A stretch of 30,573 nucleotides of DNA from JASSUD01 sp031963365 (GTDB taxonomy: Bacteria; Pseudomonadota; Gammaproteobacteria; Burkholderiales; Burkholderiaceae), in the NCBI GenBank assembly GCA_031963365.1, contig JASSUF010000008.1:1-30573 (forward strand), written 5' to 3'. A program made the translations under genes and the position numbers. The notes below the pieces were generated by a model, which worked only from the letters and a program-made list of their open reading frames with translations, searched no databases and was not told where the DNA came from. Below, one piece after another: positions 16,110 to 23,498 of the stretch. Every line of letters starts with the position of its first letter. Position 1 is the stretch's first letter.

Positions 16110-16598
16110 ATGGATCCAGCTGTCATAGAAATGCTATCTAAAGTAGAAGGCTCAACTAAAACTCCTAAAAAAGGGGCAGTTGAATTTCAAGAGCTCTTTG
16201 GTCAGTTGCAAGAGGACATGAATCAAAGACTCTCTATGCAAAATCAAAGTCAGTTTAAATCAGAAGCAAATCAGCAGATTCTTGGTGATAGATTTAATGA
16301 TTTAATGAGTGTAGATGCAAGCAATACCAGTAATCCGATAGCACCAGATTCAGTTAGAAATGGCCCATCTATCATTAGTGAGGTGCTGCGTGATAGTGAT
16401 CGTCTTTTGCAAACTTCACTAAATAAAATACAAACTTTCTCAGTCTCTGCAACTGGAGGTGAACTCTCTTTGAAAGAATTATCTGTGCAGCTCGGTGATA
16501 CCTTGGGCGCTTTGTCAGACACTGCTTTGAATATGGGTGTGCATATTAGTGCTGAAAAAAGTTCGAAGCAATCTGTAGAGACTTTAATTAAAAACTAA
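16110..16598 (+). CDS. hrpB2: T3SS inner rod / early substrate HrpB2 (SctI)
   Basis: 162 aa from ATG 16110, chosen because GAGAGG (16098-16103) lies six bases before it; an ATG at 16086 adds eight residues without a ribosome site. The C-terminal motif VETLIKN matches the VxTLxK motif known to be essential in Xanthomonas HrpB2. It is mostly Ser/Gln-rich helix, a little longer than the usual ~130 aa. HrpB2 is the periplasmic inner-rod protein needed for pilus assembly, and its own export is shut off by HpaC. Position between hrpB1 and hrcJ is canonical. Confidence 0.88.
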   Translation: MDPAVIEMLSKVEGSTKTPKKGAVEFQELFGQLQEDMNQRLSMQNQSQFKSEANQQILGDRFNDLMSVDASNTSNPIAPDSVRNGPSIISEVLRDSDRLLQTSLNKIQTFSVSATGGELSLKELSVQLGDTLGALSDTALNMGVHISAEKSSKQSVETLIKN

Positions 16599-16603
16599 CC
16601 ATG

Positions 16604-16663
16604 CTAAAACGTATCTTCTATTATTTAAAATAATTATTTTTTATAATGGATGATACGCTTTAG
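16604..16663 (+). other. Imperfect hairpin in the hrpB2-hrcJ spacer
   Basis: CTAAAACGTATC (16604-16615) pairs with GATACGCTTTAG (16652-16663): 12 bp with one mismatch and an AT-rich loop of 36 bases. No T run follows, so it may process or stabilise mRNA more than terminate it. The rest of the 172-base spacer has no gene. Confidence 0.45.
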
Positions 16664-16770
16664 AGTGGTGTAATTTAAAACTATATTAGTTACTAATATA
16701 CATCTATCCAGGATGTAGATTTTTTTCTTTTATTCATTTTCCAGGCATATTTCCCTGAGCTCTATTTACC

Positions 16771-17595
16771 ATGACTATTTTTTCCACTGCACAGCGGCGT
16801 TGTGCACGTTCCATTGGGCTGGCATTGTTGATGGCTGGTGTTTTATGTGCCTGCCAAAAAGAGTTATATCGTGATTTGAATGAACAAGATGCGAATGAGA
16901 TGGTCGTCGTGTTGCTTCAAGCAGGGATTGATGCTGAAAAAGTGACACCCGATGCAGGAAAAACCTGGTCTATCAAAGCAGATGATCAGCAGGTGGTACA
17001 GGCTATGGAGGTACTACGCTCCCGAGGATTGCCACAGCAAAAATTTTCTAATTTAGGCGATATTTTCAAAAAAGACGGGCTGGTATCTACGCCTACCCAG
17101 GAGCGAGTCCGTTTTATTTATGGGGTTTCGCAAGAGATTTCAAATACTTTGTCTCAGATTGATGGGGTAGTAAACGCACGTGTACATATTGTTTTACCTA
17201 ACAATGACCCGTTAGCACAGCGTGTGGAGCCTTCTTCTGCTTCTGTTTTTATTAAATACCGTCCTGATGCCAATATTGCCTCGCTGATCCCGCAAATTAA
17301 AAATCTCGTTTCTCATAGTGTAGAGGGCTTATCGTATGAACAGGTCAGTGTGACAACTGTTCCGGCAGATCCAGTAAGCGCAATGATTATAAAAAAATCA
17401 AAATCCTCTGGTATGTGGATAGCGCTTGCTACGGCCGCAGGCTTCGTAGTGCTGAGCTTGGCAGGCTTGGGCTTATGGTTATGGCAGAGTGCGCGCCGTA
17501 GAGGAGAAGAAAATCCCTTGCAATCTGTAATAGACGGTGTACTGGGGCGGTTTAAAAAAGCAGGCGCTGCTTCAAAAGACGAATCGGATAGATAA
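16771..17595 (+). CDS. hrcJ: T3SS inner-ring lipoprotein SctJ (HrcJ)
   Basis: 274 aa. N-terminal lipoprotein signal with lipobox LCAC at about residues 25-28 (lipidated Cys28), then two periplasmic ring-building domains (ELYRDLNEQDANEMVVVLLQ; then TPTQERVRFIYG...DGVVNARVHIVLP) and a C-terminal membrane span at about 213-236 followed by Arg/Glu-rich tail. It belongs to the YscJ/FliF family and forms the 24-mer inner ring with HrcD. The stop lies 15 bases before hrpB4, consistent with one operon. The ribosome site is weak. Confidence 0.95.
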   Translation: MTIFSTAQRRCARSIGLALLMAGVLCACQKELYRDLNEQDANEMVVVLLQAGIDAEKVTPDAGKTWSIKADDQQVVQAMEVLRSRGLPQQKFSNLGDIFKKDGLVSTPTQERVRFIYGVSQEISNTLSQIDGVVNARVHIVLPNNDPLAQRVEPSSASVFIKYRPDANIASLIPQIKNLVSHSVEGLSYEQVSVTTVPADPVSAMIIKKSKSSGMWIALATAAGFVVLSLAGLGLWLWQSARRRGEENPLQSVIDGVLGRFKKAGAASKDESDR

Positions 17596-17610
17596 ACGGA
17601 GAGCAAAGCC

Positions 17611-18699
17611 ATGCGTTACGCTCGTGTGAATACTCCTGAAGAGGAGGGGGGATCTCTCAAAAGAAATCCTATACAAGTTCAAGACTCTACAGAGCCGAGT
17701 GAATCAGAAGAAGAAAGCCTGCAAACAAGCGAGTCAGAAGAAATAGAGGAGCAGGAGTGGCCTTCTGAGAATGCATTGCTATCAGAGGATGCGCAGATGC
17801 TCCCAGAAATGGCGCCTCCTCCTTATAAGCCAATCTATGCGCATAAGGAAAAAAAGTTCGATGCGCATATCAGTGCTTTGGCTGCTTCTATTGCAAAGCG
17901 TATGCAAATTTATGCTTCTCACCGGGTCGAAGTGCTAGACCATGCACACCCGTCTTGGTGGGGATCACTCACTTCAGTGGTCCAAGCTGTAGGAATCTCC
18001 CCTGCTTCTCTTTTTATGGAGCCTTATTTGCATGCCAAGCGCAATGCAGACACCACTATAAACACTATCAGATCTTCTTACACGGACCAAAAAGTACACT
18101 CTGTACCTCAAACTGCATCCATTAAAGAAGCGCCGATGCCTATTTTGGAAGGTACTAATTTGCCTGCTCTTAAGCAACGTTGTGCAGAAGCACTATTAGC
18201 ACAAGCAGGCATATGCGTGCCTAGTGCTGCAGATTTTGAAGGGGAAGAAGGGCGTATTGCTGCACTTTCATGGAAAGAGGCCAAGCATTTATGTCGTATG
18301 CGTGCACTTACATTCCGTCGCATGGCAATGCGCCGCACTATTGATAAGGCAAGCAGAATACGCTTTTCTCAATGGCTAGAAGGACCCGTGCTTGACAAAT
18401 TAATGCAGTTTCCAGGGGCGCCGCAATTAGAAGTGCTTGAGCATTCGTTCGATCTGCCTGCGCTACGCACACTGAATACTACCGATTTGGAATGGGAAGG
18501 CTTACACCTACTCGATCGAGATGGCATATGGAATATAAACGGACCTTTTGCCCATCTGCGTTTATGTTTTGCCAAAGGCCTTGCAGCTCCACCGTGGATC
18601 CCTGCTACGTTAAATCAAGCAGGTCAGGTGGATGAGCGCTTTGACCCGCATGGCGGTAAAGAGGTTTTAGCTCTGCTGGAAAAAATGCATACACCCTAG
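17611..18699 (+). CDS. hrpB4: HrpB4-like sorting-platform protein (SctK)
   Basis: 362 aa. Residues 1-80 are a disordered acidic leader (Glu/Ser runs such as PSESEEESLQTSESEE) not expected in HrpB4 proteins of about 200-220 aa. The remainder is helical with HPSWWGSLTSVV and LRLCFAKGLAAPPWIP-type segments, consistent with the SctK role of linking HrcQ pods to HrcD. Assignment rests on operon position (hrcJ-hrpB4-hrcL). GGAGA precedes ATG 17611. The stop codon TAG (18697-18699) lies at the junction with a mobile repeat, so the C-terminal end may have been altered by the insertion. Confidence 0.78.
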   Translation: MRYARVNTPEEEGGSLKRNPIQVQDSTEPSESEEESLQTSESEEIEEQEWPSENALLSEDAQMLPEMAPPPYKPIYAHKEKKFDAHISALAASIAKRMQIYASHRVEVLDHAHPSWWGSLTSVVQAVGISPASLFMEPYLHAKRNADTTINTIRSSYTDQKVHSVPQTASIKEAPMPILEGTNLPALKQRCAEALLAQAGICVPSAADFEGEEGRIAALSWKEAKHLCRMRALTFRRMAMRRTIDKASRIRFSQWLEGPVLDKLMQFPGAPQLEVLEHSFDLPALRTLNTTDLEWEGLHLLDRDGIWNINGPFAHLRLCFAKGLAAPPWIPATLNQAGQVDERFDPHGGKEVLALLEKMHTP

Positions 18700-18837
18700 G
18701 CAGTGTCCTCAATTGCCAAAAGGAACCTATTTGGGGAGCAGGAGCACATGGACCGGAGCTGTACTTGAGTACAGTGAGGATCTCGAGCACCGCACGACCA
18801 TCAAAGATGGGCCCTTTGGGGTAATTGAAGACATGCC
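18699..18837. mobile_element. 139-bp MITE-like element between hrpB4 and hrcL
   Basis: Ends are imperfect inverted repeats (GGCAGTGTCCTCAATTGCC and, from the right, GGCATGTCTTCAATTACC), flanked by CTA on both sides (18696-18698, 18838-18840), consistent with a 3-bp target duplication. An internal palindrome CTGTACTTGAGTACAG lies near the middle. There is no transposase. The last 50 bases match 1-49 of the window. It separates two genes that are normally tightly packed and touches the hrpB4 stop codon. Confidence 0.8.
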
Positions 18838-18860
18838 CTATTACTAGTGCTGGAATTTAT

Positions 18861-20144
18861 ATGGTTATTTGGCTTCGTTCTGCTCAGGAGATATCGGAAT
18901 CCATCCATGGGGTTGGAGTTGAAGGAGGAGTGATTGAACGGGAAGTGTTTAGTAAAGTGCTTAAACTAGATGACGGGTTTAAAGCGCTTGAAATAGCACG
19001 AAAATCGCTAAATAGTGAGCTTAAAGCATTACGTGAACAAGCTAAAAAAGAGATAGATCAGGCTTTTGAAGAAGCTAAAAAGCAAGGTTATGCCACAGGC
19101 CGGCAAGCGGCGGTTGAAGAGTGGCAATCTCGCACTATCGAAATGCTGAGCAATGCGCGCCATATTCAAAGTCGTATGCGTTGGCGTTTGAGTGAGTTGG
19201 TGGCTAGAGCCGTCGAGCACATTGTGCACACCACCGATCGCCGCGCTTTATTTGAGCGCGCGATGACTACGCTAGAACATATTAGTGATGGAGCTTCATT
19301 ATTGCATGTGAGCGTGCATCCTGATGAAGTGGCGGCCGCACAAAAAGCCTTTGAGGGATTTTCTAAAGAATGGAGTACACGCGGTCAACTTATTAAAGTT
19401 GTGGTGCGCGCAGAGGCAGGGTTAGCACCAGGGGGCTGTGTATGTGAATCAGAATTTGGCATGATTGATGCCAGTCTCGATGTGCAACTTAAGGCCATGC
19501 GTTCCGCATTATCGCGCGCGCTTGATCGGGATGAAGATGAGTTGATTGAAGGCTTGCTCGCACAGGTGCAAGTGAATGCTAATTTGTCTGCAGCACAAGA
19601 TGGCGATCCATTACCGGTTTATTCCGCACCTGCCAGACGTCAGTCAAGAGAGAGGCGCCATACTATTCAAGGAAATGCTGTAGAGCCGCTCTCTAAGGAC
19701 GGCATTGCGTTGCCAGCAGGAGAGCAGAAATTATTAAGTGCTCCTCCCAAAAAGAAAAAGCCTGCCCAAGCTGATTTAACAGCCAACGATGCTGCTAATT
19801 TGATAGAAGAACCGCCTAAAAAAACGCGTAGTAAACAGGATAAAAAAGAGCTGCTAGGTGCGAAAGAAACAGATGAAGCGGTAAATGGTCCAACCAATGC
19901 TACACCACGTGCTGCTATATCGCATGCAAAAGAAAAAGATATCGCTTCTGTAATAGGCATGGAAGTGAAAGCAGATGCAGTCATTGAAGAGAATGTGCCA
20001 GAAGAAGCGGAACCTAAAAAAGTACGGTCGAAAAAAGATGGTGATAAACAAACGAGTGTAAAGCGATCGACCTCTGCTAAAAAAAATGCTGCTCATATGG
20101 TTTCTGAAGATGTTCAGGTAACCGAAGAGAGGTCATCGCCATGA
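18861..20144 (+). CDS. hrcL: T3SS ATPase regulator/stator SctL (HrcL/HrpB5) with long basic tail
   Basis: 428 aa from ATG 18861; the longer frame (from 18825) begins inside the MITE and is unlikely. Residues 1-240 are a typical SctL: coiled coil with GY..GRQAAVEEW, and the conserved GGCVCESEFGMIDASLDVQL near the end. HrcL links the ATPase HrcN to HrcQ. Residues 240-428 form an extra disordered tail with three basic repeats (PPKKKKPA at about 294, PPKKTRSKQDKK at about 317, EPKKVRSKKDGDK at about 383) separated by acidic/Ala-rich linkers. The end overlaps the hrcN start by 4 bases (ATGA). The tail is absent from the SctL proteins I know. Confidence 0.9.
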   Translation: MVIWLRSAQEISESIHGVGVEGGVIEREVFSKVLKLDDGFKALEIARKSLNSELKALREQAKKEIDQAFEEAKKQGYATGRQAAVEEWQSRTIEMLSNARHIQSRMRWRLSELVARAVEHIVHTTDRRALFERAMTTLEHISDGASLLHVSVHPDEVAAAQKAFEGFSKEWSTRGQLIKVVVRAEAGLAPGGCVCESEFGMIDASLDVQLKAMRSALSRALDRDEDELIEGLLAQVQVNANLSAAQDGDPLPVYSAPARRQSRERRHTIQGNAVEPLSKDGIALPAGEQKLLSAPPKKKKPAQADLTANDAANLIEEPPKKTRSKQDKKELLGAKETDEAVNGPTNATPRAAISHAKEKDIASVIGMEVKADAVIEENVPEEAEPKKVRSKKDGDKQTSVKRSTSAKKNAAHMVSEDVQVTEERSSP

Positions 20145-21517
20145 AAGACTTTCATGAATTTCGAGGTCTTACCGAGTCTATTGAGCGTGAATTTAAACAA
20201 CCTGCTGTTCACCAGGCAGGAAAGCTTATTGAAGTAGTTGGCACTTTGATTAGGGCTACCGGTATAGAAGCTAGACTGGGTGAATTATGTGAGCTCCAAG
20301 ATGCAGCAGGAACACGCTTGCAATATGCTGAAGTGGTGGGTTTTGCACAAAACGTGGCCATTCTGTCTCCTTTTGGGTCCCTACATCATTTATCTAGAGC
20401 AACGCGCGTAGTGAGTTTGGGGCGCCCTCTTAGCATCCAAGTAGGGCCTGAAGTATTAGGCAGAGTGATGGATGCGATGGGAGAACCAATAGATGGCAAA
20501 GGTCCTATATTGTGCAAAACTTTGCGGCCTATCCATGCCATGCCTCCTGATCCAATGACGCGGCGCATTATTGATACCCCTTTTTATACAGGGGTGCGTG
20601 CTATTGATTCGCTTATTACATTGGGCGAAGGGCAGCGTATGGGTATTTTTGCGCCAGCAGGGGTAGGTAAAAGTACCTTGATGGGCATGCTTGCACGCGG
20701 AGCAGCCAATATGGTGAAACGCAGTTCAAACTCCAAGGATGGTGCTGGGTCGGGTGCGATAAATGTCATTGCACTTATTGGTGAGCGGGGGCGTGAGGTG
20801 AGGGAGTTTATAGAGCAAAGTCTAGGCCCTCAGACCTTGCAACGCTCGGTAGTAGTATGTTCTACCTCTGATCGCTCTTCAATTGAACGCTCTAAAGCGG
20901 GCCATACCGCCACGACTATCGCAGAGTATTTTCGGGATAGAGGGATGCGTGTATTGCTGATGATGGATTCGCTCACCCGTTTCGCACGAGCACAACGCGA
21001 AATTGGTCTAGCAGCCGGTGAGCCACCAACACGACGAGGCTACCCACCTTCGCTCTTTGCTGAGCTCCCCCGTTTGCTTGAGCGTGCAGGAACTTCTGAT
21101 AAAGGTTCGATTACTGCACTCTATACCGTACTAATGGAAGATGGTGAGGGTGGTAGTGACCCTGTAGCCGAAGAGGTGCGGAGTATTTTAGATGGCCACA
21201 TTACGCTCTCACGCGAAATTGCTGCACGTAATCGCTACCCTGCGATTGATGTGCTCGATAGCTTATCTCGGGTGATGCATCAAGTGGTAGCGCGTGGTCA
21301 TAATGCAGCTGCGGCTCATATCCGTAGCCTTATGGCTAAACACCGCGAAGTAGAAACTTTGCTGCAATTAGGCGAGTATCAACAAGGCGGAGATGCACTA
21401 GCTGATGAAGCGATTGCAAAAATAAACCATATTTATGCACTATTAACTCAACGCACCGATCAATTAGCAGACCATGAGCACACGATTAAAGGACTGCAAG
21501 AGATTGCTGCCCACTGA
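20141..21517 (+). CDS. hrcN: T3SS ATPase SctN (HrcN)
   Basis: 458 aa hexameric ATPase that unfolds and feeds substrates to the gate. Walker A APAGVGKST is at residues 171-179, Walker B LLMMDS at 272-277, and the signature LIGERGREVREFI at 212-224. Compared with the remembered Xanthomonas sequence, residues about 191-205 (MVKRSSNSKDGAGSG) look like a small insertion between the P-loop helix and the next strand. ATG overlaps the hrcL stop. The TGA stop (21515-21517) overlaps the first bases of palindromic element copy B. Confidence 0.97.
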   Translation: MKDFHEFRGLTESIEREFKQPAVHQAGKLIEVVGTLIRATGIEARLGELCELQDAAGTRLQYAEVVGFAQNVAILSPFGSLHHLSRATRVVSLGRPLSIQVGPEVLGRVMDAMGEPIDGKGPILCKTLRPIHAMPPDPMTRRIIDTPFYTGVRAIDSLITLGEGQRMGIFAPAGVGKSTLMGMLARGAANMVKRSSNSKDGAGSGAINVIALIGERGREVREFIEQSLGPQTLQRSVVVCSTSDRSSIERSKAGHTATTIAEYFRDRGMRVLLMMDSLTRFARAQREIGLAAGEPPTRRGYPPSLFAELPRLLERAGTSDKGSITALYTVLMEDGEGGSDPVAEEVRSILDGHITLSREIAARNRYPAIDVLDSLSRVMHQVVARGHNAAAAHIRSLMAKHREVETLLQLGEYQQGGDALADEAIAKINHIYALLTQRTDQLADHEHTIKGLQEIAAH

Positions 21518-21671
21518 TGTTATGCAGGAGTTCAAGAAAACAGTGGTATGCATGTTGGGGTTCGTGCCTCACCACCAACCTACCATTCTTTGCTTTTCTT
21601 GTCGGTAGGTTGGTGGTGAGGCACGAACCCCAATATGCATACCACTGCCTTCTTTAATACCTGCATAACAT
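21516..21671. repeat. Palindromic element, copy B, between hrcN and hrpB7
   Basis: Left arm 21516-21584 and right arm 21604-21671 are inverted repeats of about 68 bases with a handful of mismatches and a 19-base loop. It begins GATGTTATGCAGG and shares the GTTGGGGTTCGT and CACCACCAACCTACC blocks with copy A (10383-10570). It fills the gap from the hrcN stop to the hrpB7 ribosome site exactly. The mRNA would fold into a long hairpin there. Confidence 0.9.
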
Positions 21672-21681
21672 AGAGAGGTCT

Positions 21682-22176
21682 ATGAAAGATCGTCGTGAAA
21701 AAACTTTTAAAATTCTGGTAGACGCGCGTGGGCGGCAGATTAAAGCCTTAGAAACTCAACTTGCAGCCTTACGCTTTGAATATGCAGAGCTTCAACAAGC
21801 TACTGGACAGAAAAAAGAAGCGCTTGCCCAAAAAATGCAAGAAGAGTCTGAGCGCAATGCCAAAATGCAATCAATGATGAGTGGCGGTGGCACTTTTAAG
21901 GTGGATGAACTCTACAAGCTTCGCCAGTATCAAGGGATAGTGAGTGAGCGGCGCGCGCAGTTTGAGGCCGAATGCGCGCAGGCAGAGCAAGCAGAGCATG
22001 CCAAGCAAAATGAGATACAAGGCGTACAACACCAGATTGCTAAAAATCAAGCGCAACGCGATGAATATAAAAAATTACTAACGAAAATAAAAAATAAAGC
22101 ACTTAAAACAGCAGAAGATACGCAAGATGAGGCTGCAGAAGAAGCGATAGTGGCTCAGCGCAGATTACAACGATAA
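21682..22176 (+). CDS. hrpB7: T3SS stalk protein HrpB7 (SctO)
   Basis: 164 aa, almost entirely a charged coiled coil (Gln/Lys/Glu/Ala heptads; for example ALETQLAALRFEYAELQQ), as expected of the SctO/FliJ stalk that sits in the HrcN ring and reaches HrcV. The position between hrcN and hrcT is canonical for hrpB7. GAGAGG (21673-21678) is only three bases before ATG 21682, which is close; it begins right after palindromic element copy B, so the insertion may have shortened the original leader. Confidence 0.88.
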   Translation: MKDRREKTFKILVDARGRQIKALETQLAALRFEYAELQQATGQKKEALAQKMQEESERNAKMQSMMSGGGTFKVDELYKLRQYQGIVSERRAQFEAECAQAEQAEHAKQNEIQGVQHQIAKNQAQRDEYKKLLTKIKNKALKTAEDTQDEAAEEAIVAQRRLQR

Positions 22177-22245
22177 ATATCTCATAATCTGAAGTGGCGC
22201 ACATGCTTTAAATATTATTAACAAATAAAAAAACGAGAATAGGTA

Positions 22246-23082
22246 GTGGAAAATTTACAACAACTCATGCAATTGCATGGAAGTATTGCTGGAATTCTTG
22301 TTACGATGGTCTTATGTAGTTTGCGCATTTGGGTTGCATTTTTTATTATTCCCGTAATGAGTGATCAGGCCCTTCAAGGTATGACTCGCAATTCTATTGC
22401 TTTATTGTTAGGGATTTTTGTAGCCTATGGCAGCCCACTTCTTTCAACAACTATCTCCCCTTTGGTATTAATATCCATTATGGTCAAAGAAGCAATTCTT
22501 GGGCTTATTTTAGGATTTTCCGCAGCAACTGTGTTTTGGGTTGCAGAAGGAGTGGGATTTCTTATTGATGATTTATCGGGATTTAATAATGTACAAGTAA
22601 GTAATCCAATGCGTAGCGATACTAGCACCCCCACTTCTTCTATGCTATTGCAGCTATCCATTACTGCATTTTGGTGTTTGGGAGGCATGATATTTTTTCT
22701 CGGCGCTTTATATCAATCCTTTAAATGGTGGCCAGTTGTAAGTTTACAACCAGCGAGTATGCCCATTCTTGAGTCATTTATACTTACGTATACCGACTCG
22801 CTTATGCAAACCATAGTGAAGCTAGCAACACCGATGATGTTAATTTTGATCATGGTTGATTTCTCTTTTGGCTTTTTGGCTAAAGGGGCTGAAAAAATTG
22901 ATACGATGTCTCTGAGTATGCCAGTAAAAGGTGCTGTAACACTATTGTTACTGGCAATTTTTGTCAGCATATTTGTGGATCAAGTTCATTCCCAGCTTTC
23001 CTTGCAAGGAATAGCACAAAAGATTGATACACTACGTACTGATAGTATAAAAGAGTTAAAAAATGCCAATAAAAAGGAGTGA
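22246..23082 (+). CDS. hrcT: T3SS export gate protein SctT (HrcT)
   Basis: 278 aa from a GTG start with GAGAA six bases upstream. Six or so hydrophobic segments (FliR/SctT family), with RIWVAFFIIPVMSDQALQG near residue 28 and the conserved G.LIDDLSGFNN.QVSNP motif in the first third. It completes the export gate with HrcR and HrcS. The gene is followed by a strong terminator, so it seems to end the hrpB operon. Confidence 0.95.
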   Translation: MENLQQLMQLHGSIAGILVTMVLCSLRIWVAFFIIPVMSDQALQGMTRNSIALLLGIFVAYGSPLLSTTISPLVLISIMVKEAILGLILGFSAATVFWVAEGVGFLIDDLSGFNNVQVSNPMRSDTSTPTSSMLLQLSITAFWCLGGMIFFLGALYQSFKWWPVVSLQPASMPILESFILTYTDSLMQTIVKLATPMMLILIMVDFSFGFLAKGAEKIDTMSLSMPVKGAVTLLLLAIFVSIFVDQVHSQLSLQGIAQKIDTLRTDSIKELKNANKKE

Positions 23083-23116
23083 TGGTTTCATATCTTGGGA
23101 CACATCCTTTTATCGA

Positions 23117-23160
23117 AAAAATAAATAAGGTTTAGCATCTGCTAAACCTTATTTATTTTT
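23117..23160. terminator. Terminator after hrcT
   Basis: Perfect 20-bp stem (23117-23136 with 23141-23160) with an ATCT loop and A/T runs at the base. It separates hrcT from hrcC, implying that hrcC has its own promoter or depends on read-through. Confidence 0.88.
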
Positions 23161-23498
23161 GTCTTGCTTTTTTATGGCCATCCCTCAATACCCTTTACCT
23201 AGGGTTATTAAATAAATATTCTTTTAGAGGATGGAGGCCATAGCATCCAATATACTGGTAGCAAAATGAGAATTATTGAAAGCATTGCCCAGATCTTTTG
23301 AGTGTCTGTATCTATCCCCATCACATACTATTTCGTCGGCTTGATAAATCCTTTCTTGGGCTTCTTTCTGGGTTTTTTCTCTGGAATGACACAGATCGGT
23401 ATGGGCCCGTATTTTTATTTTTTTTGAAGACCCGTTTTTGAACCTGTTTTCAAGCAGGTGCCAAACGGTCATTATTTGATGGGGATGGTTTAGTAAAA
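23161..23498. other. hrcT-hrcC spacer with a possible antisense ORF remnant
   Basis: No PIP box of the form found at the other operons is present; a single TTCG occurs at 23332-23335 without a partner at the right distance. On the minus strand 23472-23224 encodes an open 82-codon frame with ordinary-looking codons (ending SILDAMASIL) but no ribosome site. It could be the tail of a decayed gene or chance; not called as a gene. Confidence 0.4.

Noticed and set aside
18825..18860. Upstream start for hrcL
   Set aside because: This TTG-started extension is encoded by the right end of the MITE; the first native Met is at 18861.
10383..21671. CRISPR or origin-like iterons
   Set aside because: The two repeats are single palindromes about 11 kb apart; no direct-repeat array with spacers was seen.
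23332..23356. Possible PIP box before hrcC
   Set aside because: Only the first half-site TTCG is present; the second is TTTC at the expected distance and no suitable -10 follows.
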